Shown: positions 15,001 to 24,000 of the stretch, one piece after another
How the letters are laid out: the number at the start of each line of letters is the position of its first letter
Position numbering within the stretch: position 1 is the first letter of the stretch
NCBI GenBank assembly: GCA_023247055.1
Contig: JAHFHF010000029.1
Span: 1-34,989 of the forward strand
Reading direction: 5' to 3'
DNA length: 34,989 nt
From: Candidatus Omnitrophota bacterium
Lineage (GTDB): Bacteria; Omnitrophota; Omnitrophia; Omnitrophales; Aquincolibacteriaceae
The notes under the pieces: model-generated
Told to the model about the DNA's origin: nothing
Seen by the model: the letters and a program-made list of their open reading frames with translations, nothing else
Database searches by the model: none
Program-made: the position numbers and the translations under genes

Positions 15001-18000
15001 GAGCGATACTTCTGCGCGCGGTTCAAAACGAATGACAAATTTCAAGTTTTCTGTGCGAATAATCAGCCCCTTGCCTTCAACATAGCGGATCGTCTCCGGC
15101 CCCAAACCCGACGATTCCGGCAACTCAGTTTCGGCAAAAGGCTTCCAGACTTCTTCAATTTCACGGCGGCTTACATTCTTGACCGTCAAGGTGTATTCAC
15201 GATAGGCGCTGTCTTTGGGCACAAAAGCATCCAGGCCCGACACGTCGGCAATGCGTCCGTCTTCCTGATGCGCGGAATCGCTCAAAAGGCCGGTCCAAAA
15301 GGCTAAGTTTTCATCCACGCCATTATCTTTTTCCGCCAGAAGCGCCAAGTCAGTCTTGGCGCTTCCCGCGAGGCCTGTTCCAAATCCCCAGCCTCGCAGA
15401 CGCAGTCTGAGAGGTTGGTCTAAAGTGTCCCAGCCGATCGGAAGTTCGAGCAGAAAATTCTGGCCCAGACTAACGCTGTCAATTTTTCCTTGCGTCATAT
15501 GATGTTTGGCTGAAGTCATATTGAACAAATCATACGTGGTTTTTCCGGGCAACGAACGCAGCAAATGCACCCAATGCCCATCGGCCTTCGCAATCCTAAA
15601 CTCTGTTCCGGAAATGATCTGCTCCAAACGTCCTCGTACAACACCCGTGCGCGACATTTCAAAAATATCGCCGAGCGGCACCGTGCCGTCGGATAATGCG
15701 AACTCATCCGGCTCCGCGCCTAACCCTTGAGCGGATGTTCCATCGCCTTTAGAAAAATCAGGCCGATCCGCCGGCGCTTCAATAGCGGAGGACAGGTTCT
15801 GACTCTTAAAAAGAAATTTAACCGGCAGAACCGGCGTTGAAAGCAGCATACGGGCGCCATCATCTCCAGACTCATTCTCGAGCGAATAGACGGCGGCCAA
15901 ATTATCCTGCCATTCTTGACCGTCAAAATTCTCAGGCAAGATTCCGCCCTTCTTTAAAACCCCCGTTAATAACTGTGATGAAGGCACGAGCAGCCGCAAT
16001 GGGTCTTGGACGAAATCGAGTTTTTCAAAAACAAGTCCTTTAAACTCAGCTTGGGCGATGACATCCCCCCCGTCGACATTGTCCGGATCAAAGCCCTGTT
16101 TGGGCGAACGGCGGATTTCAACCACCGACCACGGATTTTGATGGTCAAAAAAATCATTGATAATTGAAAGCGTTAAAATAGAGCCGCCCTGTTCAAAAAA
16201 GAAGCGCGTCCAGTTGCGCACGTCTTTGACGGTTTCTGCTTTCGGTGCATCTTTGTCTTTGTAACGCACGTGCCAGTAGCCGATCAGCGTTTCGGGATCT
16301 TGAGGCGCGTAGTTGGACGGAATTGGGACGGGTGAGCGGAGTTCGGAGCGGGCAGAAGAGGTCGAAGGTGGAAGGTGGAAGGTGGAAGGAGAAAAAGAAG
16401 AAAAAGAAGAAAAAGAAGAAAAAGACGAGATCGCAAAACCCGATATAAGCGTAAGCCAACGGTTGTCTTCTAATTTTTCATTTTCTCCTTTCCTTCCACC
16501 TTCCACCTTCCACCTTCCACTTTTTTCTCTTGCCCTCACCTCACTCCGCGCCGTATCCTCTTTCGCTTCGTCAATCGCCAGCCAGATCGCTTCTTCACGT
16601 TTACGCAGTTCCGCTTCGGACATCAGTTTCTTGTACCGCGATCTACCAAGTCCCTTTTCAGTGTTAAGACGTTTTAAAAGGCTCCAAACCGTTTCGCGCG
16701 TCAACCGGTCGCCCATCGCTCTGAAAAGACGCACAAACCAGGCCTGCACTTCTGTCATGGAAGATGAAAACTCCGGCGCATTCGGAAAATTGGTCAAACG
16801 CCACCCTAGCGCTTCTTCGACGGCGTTTCGCACAAGCCAAAGAGATTTTCTATTCTGAATCAAAATATCTCTATCTTCACGGTGAACCTGGCCTGTTCTT
16901 AAATTCAAAAAAGTATAGGGATTGCTAAGCGTGTCGATGAGAATTTCATACGCGTTATCTGCGCGTTCAGAATCAAAATCTTGATCGGGCGTCAAGAGCG
17001 CAATCCCGCGATCTCCGAATGTGAATACACTGCCTCCGCTCATCCGGTGAAACTCAAAGGCTTTATCGCCTGCCAACGCCACAAACCAATCAATGAGGGC
17101 AAGAATGTCGTCAGAATATTCCTTCACCTTGGCATTGGATAATTTTTGGTCTGCAGTCCCCGTCAGATTTCCCAGCGTCAGTTTCTTTTTGAGTGACTCA
17201 AACTCACTCCAAACGTAAATAAACTGGAAAGGCTGCGGCAAATCCGAATACCAATCAATGGCCGTTGTCAGTCCCTGATTCTGCTGTTGCGGTACCGTGC
17301 CGGCATTTCCAGAACGTGACGTGTCCGGCGGCGGCACAGGGAGGCTCTGCTTTTTCCCCGCAGGTTCAGAAATATTTTTTGCGGAATATCGCCGCAGAAT
17401 GTCCTCGCGCTCGCCGGACTTAGCGGCATCAAAAATTTCACCGATAACAGGGCCTTGTTCCGGAACCCATAGAAAATAATTTTTTTCTAGCAGCCCTTCC
17501 TTAGTCATGAATTTTCTGGTTGCCTCTTCAATGCCAGGCCGAATTTCAAGAATGAGTCCGCGAATGCCGCCTTTTTCGCCGCGAAAAACCTCGGCTATAT
17601 CCCTGGGAGGCCACTGGCGCTGCAAAATAGGAGCGGCATCACTTTGCGGAATGTGAATTTCATCCTGAAAAATCGCGTAGCCCGTTTCAGGATCGCCTGA
17701 GAACTGCAGTCTTAGGTATTGGTCAGAGGCAACCTCGTCCCATGTGCCCTGATGCGCCTTGCTCTGCTGAAGCGCTGGGCGCCGCGCATCTGCAATGGGC
17801 TTTTCCGGAACGGTGACTTTATACTCATAGTCTGAAATTAAAAGCTGCGCGATCAGGTCTTGTTTTTCGACCGGCGTCAATTCCGAAAACGGTTTTGACA
17901 GAACACTGGACTTTTGAGGCGGCTTGGCCTTTTCAAAGGCAGAGTCATCCCCGAATTTAGTTTGTTTGTCATCCTGCTTGCCCGCCGACGCTTCCGTGGC

Positions 18001-21000
18001 GGAAGCGGAGCGAAGGATCTCGCTCTGGGATTCTTGATTTTCCGGGCCAAAATGAACCATGAAGAACGAGTTATCAAAGACAAAAACCCACTTATCTTCG
18101 AATTTTCTGTGTCTTGGCCAGGCGAAAATAATAAAAAGGTCAATGTTCCGCATCACCTCACGGGCATCTTTGTCAAAATAAAGATGGGTTTCATGGAAAC
18201 TGCCGCCCTCGGCATCGGGAATTGAAACCACCTTCACGGCTTTGAGCGCCTCGGCAGGCCCCAGGCCATATTCGGCTTTGCTTTTTCCGTCGTTATGAAC
18301 AAGGAATAGTTGTTTAAAATCAGGGTTGTTGGGTCCCGCGCCCCTGACCACGGATGCCCGCAAACTCAATCCTGGTTCTTCCGGATGATGCCCGTGAATT
18401 TTTAAACTCCGGCCGTCTTGAGTCCACGTCCAGCTTCCGGAAACAAGACTTTCTTTTCCGCCTTCGGTGCTTTCCGGCGCTAAAATGTCAACGAGAATGT
18501 CTTCCTGGTCCGTCGATCCTTGAGTCTCGACGAAACTCAAGGCCGGATGCTTGGCAGCAAAAGAAGTCCAGGCCCGGAAGTCGGGAGATCTTGGAAATTT
18601 AGGTTTTTCATTAAAAAAAGCGCTGACCAGTTCCGTCACATCCAGCATCTCTTCCGGGGATACATACGGCAGGGACAGGTCCATTTTTTCTGGATCTGCC
18701 TCTGTGTCTAACACCGAGACTGTTCCAGCGCGGTCTGATGAACCGCGTCTTGGATCGGTCCCTGTGGCAGTCAGCGCCGGTTGAAAATCAAAACGGAGAG
18801 AAATATCCATGGGTTGGCCGTCATTGCGCAAAGCCGCAAGGGTCTGGCCGGAGACAAATCCGTTTTGGCGCAAACGCTCTCGGTCGCGTTCACTCGCATC
18901 AAGCGTAAAAATCATCTGGTGCGGGCCGGAACTATTTTCGACGATTTGGGTTTTTGTCAGGCCAATGGCATCAAATAAGTCTTTGGCTGCAAAAAGGCCG
19001 TTATTTATATTTCCTTGGGCTATGTCGCTAAGCATCAATTCCTGCAAAAAGCCCCCCCCCGCAAATGGCAGCTCAATCGACCAAACAACCACACTTTTGG
19101 GAATAGGGGCTGCAATTTGAAATCCTAGACTGAGTTTGTTTGAACGAAAACTAGTAATGCGGGTCTGGTCCGCCCGCGCTTCCCAGGCGCCCTCCCTTTT
19201 TTCCCATTGATCTTGATGCCGCTCGAAAAAGGCAATGATGTCGTTGGGAGCGCGCACTTCCGTAACCGTGGTAAGCGCGGCAGAAGCACCCGCCGCTTCC
19301 GCCACGGAGGAATCTTTCGTGCTTGTTTCTGCGGTTTCATCGGTTGAGACTTTTTCTAACTCTCCAAACACCAAAATAAATGTGGAATTGCGGAAGGAAA
19401 TCGTCCAGACGTTGTTTTGCGTTTTGACCTGGGGAATGGTGTCAAACCGCTTGAGATCTTCTAAAAGCAGCGTTAACTCTTTGGCGATGGCGGGCGTCAG
19501 CTTTGCAAAGTGCAGTTCAACGGTCCTGTGATAGCCGGAAGTTCCCGCCGTGCCAGGCGTCAGGCGCACATACACTTTTTCAAGATTATCCAGGGGATCG
19601 AAATAGAACTTGTTGGGTTCGCCGTCATCCCCCAAGCGAGAGGTGATCGTCAGTTTCGACGTGTTAAACGCTGAAAATTTCTGCGTGAAGTCAAGCCCGT
19701 CCCCATGCCCATTATCACCAAACAAAGTAAGCTTCGAATCGGCGCTTGGATACTGCGCGTTCAAAAGCTCAGTGAAATCGTCTGACTCATCCCGCCTGCT
19801 CACTATAATTTTACTCCCGCTTTCTTCAATCACGAAATCCGGGGCTGGGAATATGCGTTGAAGTTCTCTCGGAGTTTCCGTTGAAGGCGGCCTCGGACTG
19901 CGGCGGCTCGCTAAAAAGACGTCCGTCAAATCCACGGTATCCGGCAATTCCGCAATTAGGCTGGGGCCTGCCGCTAAAGCGCTCATAGTTTGAGAGGCCG
20001 CGATCGATTTTTCAGCGGGTGCTGCGGCCCCGAAATCAAGAATCACCTGCGTCTGGCCGCCGTCGTGCAGGGTAATTTTTCGGTCGAGAATCTTGATATA
20101 AGCCGCCATCACATCGGCCAATGTCGGGTCGGAACCGCGCAGGGAAGCTTCATAAGTTTTCACATATTTATCCCACTGGTCGGGGTACATACGGAAGGTG
20201 ATCTTGGGAGGCAGCGTGTCCTTTTCATTTGTTCTAATTGAGAAATCTTGAATGTCCGTAACTAAAATGGGAACCATCGGAAGACCGTTCAACTCCAAAG
20301 ACGGCGGGGCAAAGGCAAAACCATCGCCTGGGCGTCCGCTAACTATTGGGATAAAAAGCGTAGGAAAATTCAAAGTCACAAGACCATCCTCCGGTGAACC
20401 GGTAAAAACCGCCCCAAAATCCGGATTGACCGCGGAACGAAAAGTGGTACGCGTTGCCACGGACCAGGCCTCTTCCGTCTTGATCCAATTTACGTTGAAG
20501 CGGAAGCTGTTAAAAAATATTTCATAAAAATCTCCCGGAGCAATTCCCTCTCGTTTTGCGGCAGGAACCACCAGGGCCGCATCCGGCACGATAGTAGCCG
20601 GAGAAACCGGGCGCGGCACATAACCGCCTGTCAAGACCGCAACGGTGCTGATTAATTCGGACCCAAGCTGCGGCAGGCGGCCGTCCTCCGGAGTGTAAAT
20701 GCCCGAACGCGTCACAAGCCAAAAATGCTCGCCATCCGCGGCTTGGTAGGTTTGAATTTTTTCCAGTTTTTCAGGAAGCTGCGCAATGATCTGGTTATTG
20801 CGGTAAACGTGCCATTCTTCACCGGTCTTGATTTGATGCACCACCGTCAACTTGTTTTGCTCATTAAAGTAAACGCTAAAAACGCTATCGTCCGGCCGCT
20901 GGTCTGACACAATCACCTCAGGGTTTTCTTCTCCCGCCAAATAGATTTCATAGCCTTTTGCGCTTGTAAAAGCATAGAAAAGTCTGGCTTTACCGTCACG

Positions 21001-24000
21001 ATCGCGTGCGAAATCGAATTTTTCCAAACGCGCGCCGTCCCTTTGAACCGAACCGCCCTGCCAAAACAATTGAAAGGAATCCTGGGAGAGGCCGACGGGC
21101 CCATCCAGCCCAAAAGCCCAGTGAACCCCCGCGCTGTCATCATCCATGACCAAACCCGCGCGATAGGATTGTTGAAACGGCCCCAGAATCACCCGGTCAT
21201 TATGGAGAACCTGAATCTCTCCGACCTTCGGCTGCTGCGTACGAAAGCGCTGTAACTCGCCCTGCGCATCGACGCGGATATGGGTATCTAAAATCGGACT
21301 GCGATGGACTTCTACACCGTCCCAGAGTACGACGTTGGCACGCGGCAGTTTTGTCTGCTTTTCCTGATAAACAATCAGCATGTGCTCGCCCGTCACGGTC
21401 TCAACTTTTTCCCAGGTGGAAGGACTCATAATCTGGTCAGCCATTTTTTTACCGTCGCGATAAATAGAGAAACTTTTTTCTGTTTCTGCGCCGGTTTCGG
21501 TCTGGAGATAAACGTGCGGTTCGCCATTTTCACGAACAAATTCGAATCGATATTTGTCATCCGCTGCGGTTGGATTCTTGGTGATAACCCCGCGAAAACG
21601 CTCATCGGGCGTTTTGTCATGGTAAAGCACCATCGGCTGGCCTGTTTTTTCGAGCACGACCGTATACGCATGCGGCTGGCCGGCGGCATCCAGATAAGCC
21701 GCCAGAGATTTAATGGATTCCTTGTCTTCAAGCCAGGGCTCTCCATTGAGCCACAGGCCTCTGTTGGGTGTCGTCGCGTCCTCGCCCAACCCCAGCACAT
21801 AAAAAGCATACGGCTGTCCGCTGGGTGAAATGAGCAGTGCAGCGTTCTTGTCACCCAGCATGCGCGCCGGTTTCTCAGCGCCCATGACCGGATTTACAGG
21901 AATATTCCGGCCATCCGAAGTTAAAATGCTCGTTTGCTGGGCCGTCGGTCCCTGAACCAACGCAAAAGCCGTATTGACCGGCACAGTTCCTGCCAATGCC
22001 GCGGCCGGTGTTACTTTTTGTGTTTCTTGTGTTATAGACTTTTCTACAGTCTGTGCCGCAAACTCCGATTCCGGAGATACAACACTTGATGCTTCAGTGT
22101 TGGGTGCCGGCTTTTGAGTTGTTCCCGCGCCGTTAGCTTCTGATTTTCCAGAATAAAAAACGTGAGCGCCCGTTAAAGAGGCAACGATAGCGCTCCCGGG
22201 CTGATTGGGTAAGCGGCCGTCCTCCGGCGTATACACACCGGAACTCGTCGCAAACCAAAAATGCTCTCCATCCGCGGTCTGGTAGACTTGAATTTTCTCA
22301 GCTCTGTCGGGCAGCCGTGCAATGAGCCGGCTATTGCGGTAGACATGCCATTCGTCATCCATGGGCATTTGATCCACAACCGTCAACTCGTTGTTCTGAT
22401 CGAAGTAAGCGAGATAGGCTTCATCCGGCCGATGAACAGGCATGACCGCAACAGGATTTTCCTGCCCCGCCAAATAGACCTCATAGCCTTTTGAACTGGT
22501 AAAAGCATAAAAAAGTCTGGCTTTACCGTCACGGTCACGCACAAATTTGAATTTTTCCAAGCGGGCCTTGTCCATTTTAACCGAGCCGCCCTGCCAATAC
22601 AGTTCAGGCGACATGCCAAAGGCCCAATGAACGCCTGTGCTGTCATCACCCACAATCACGCCTGCACTACCGATTTGTGGGAAAGGCCCCAAAATCACCT
22701 GGTCGTTGTGTCGAATCTCGACTGTGCCATCGGCTAACTGCTGCATGCGAATGCGCTGCAAGATATCCTGCGCATCAACTCTGTAGTGGTCTTCGGCACT
22801 TCGATTGCGGTAAATTTCGACGCCGTCCCACAGCAAGACATACGCGTAAGATGTTTTTTCCTGATAAAGAATACTCATATGTTCGCCCGTGGCGGTTTCC
22901 ACTTTTCCCCAATGGGGAATTCCCCCACGGGAAAGTATCCGGGCCTGATCGGCAATTTTTTTACCATCGCGATAAACAGAATCAGAAAAAATTGAGTTCG
23001 TTTCCGCGCCGACGGTGATGCGCAGATAAACGTGAGGTTCACCGTTTTCATGAACAACCTCTAACGCATATTGATTGTCAAAAAAGTCACCGGTTGGATC
23101 TTCAATCGTGACACCGCGAAAACGCTCATCCGGCGCTTTGTCATGGTAAAGCACCAGCGGCTGGTTTATTTCTTCGCGCACAACCGTATAGACATGTGGT
23201 TGGCCGGCAGAATCCAGATAGGCTGTCAACGATTCGATGGATTCTTTATTTTCAAGCCAGGGTTCCCCATTAAGCCACAAGCCGACGCTGCCTCCCGAAG
23301 AACCTGCGGCACGGGCCAGCCGCAAAAGATAAAAAGCATACGGCTGTCCGCTGGGTGACACTAACAATGCGGCATCGTTCGCACCCAGCGGAAGCGCCGA
23401 TTGCTTGTCAGGCATGATCGGACTCACATCAATGATCAGGCCGTCGGAAGCTAAAATATTCAACTGCTGCGCTTGTGGATCCTGAACCAGCGCAAAGGCT
23501 GTATTCACAGGCAAAGCACTATCAGCTCTGAGCCCCACAGCCGGCGCAGCCTTTTCCGTCTCCTCTGCTGGCGGGTTGTTCGCCGCCTGCTTTGAAATAT
23601 TTCCGTCATCCCCGCCAGGAAAACCGAGACGAGATTCTTCATTTTCATTGCGTTCATTCGTGGCAGCAAAAGTAAACTTCACCGGCAGGCCCGCCTCCTG
23701 CAATTGAATGCTTTCATCCGGGGACGGGTAGACGCCCGCCAAGTTATCCTTCCATTCCGAACCGTCAAACTCTTCCGGTAAAACGCCGCCTTTTTTTAAG
23801 ACCTCCGTCAGAGCCCGCGCCGCAGGCACGAGCAGCCGTATCGGGTCTTCCTCGAAATCAAGTTTTTCAAAAACAAGTCCTTTAAACTCAGCTTTGGCGA
23901 TGACATCGCCCCCATCGGCATTGTCTGGCTCAAAATCTTCTTTGGATGAGCGCCGGATTTCAACCACCGACCACGGATTTTGATGGTCAAAGAAATCATT

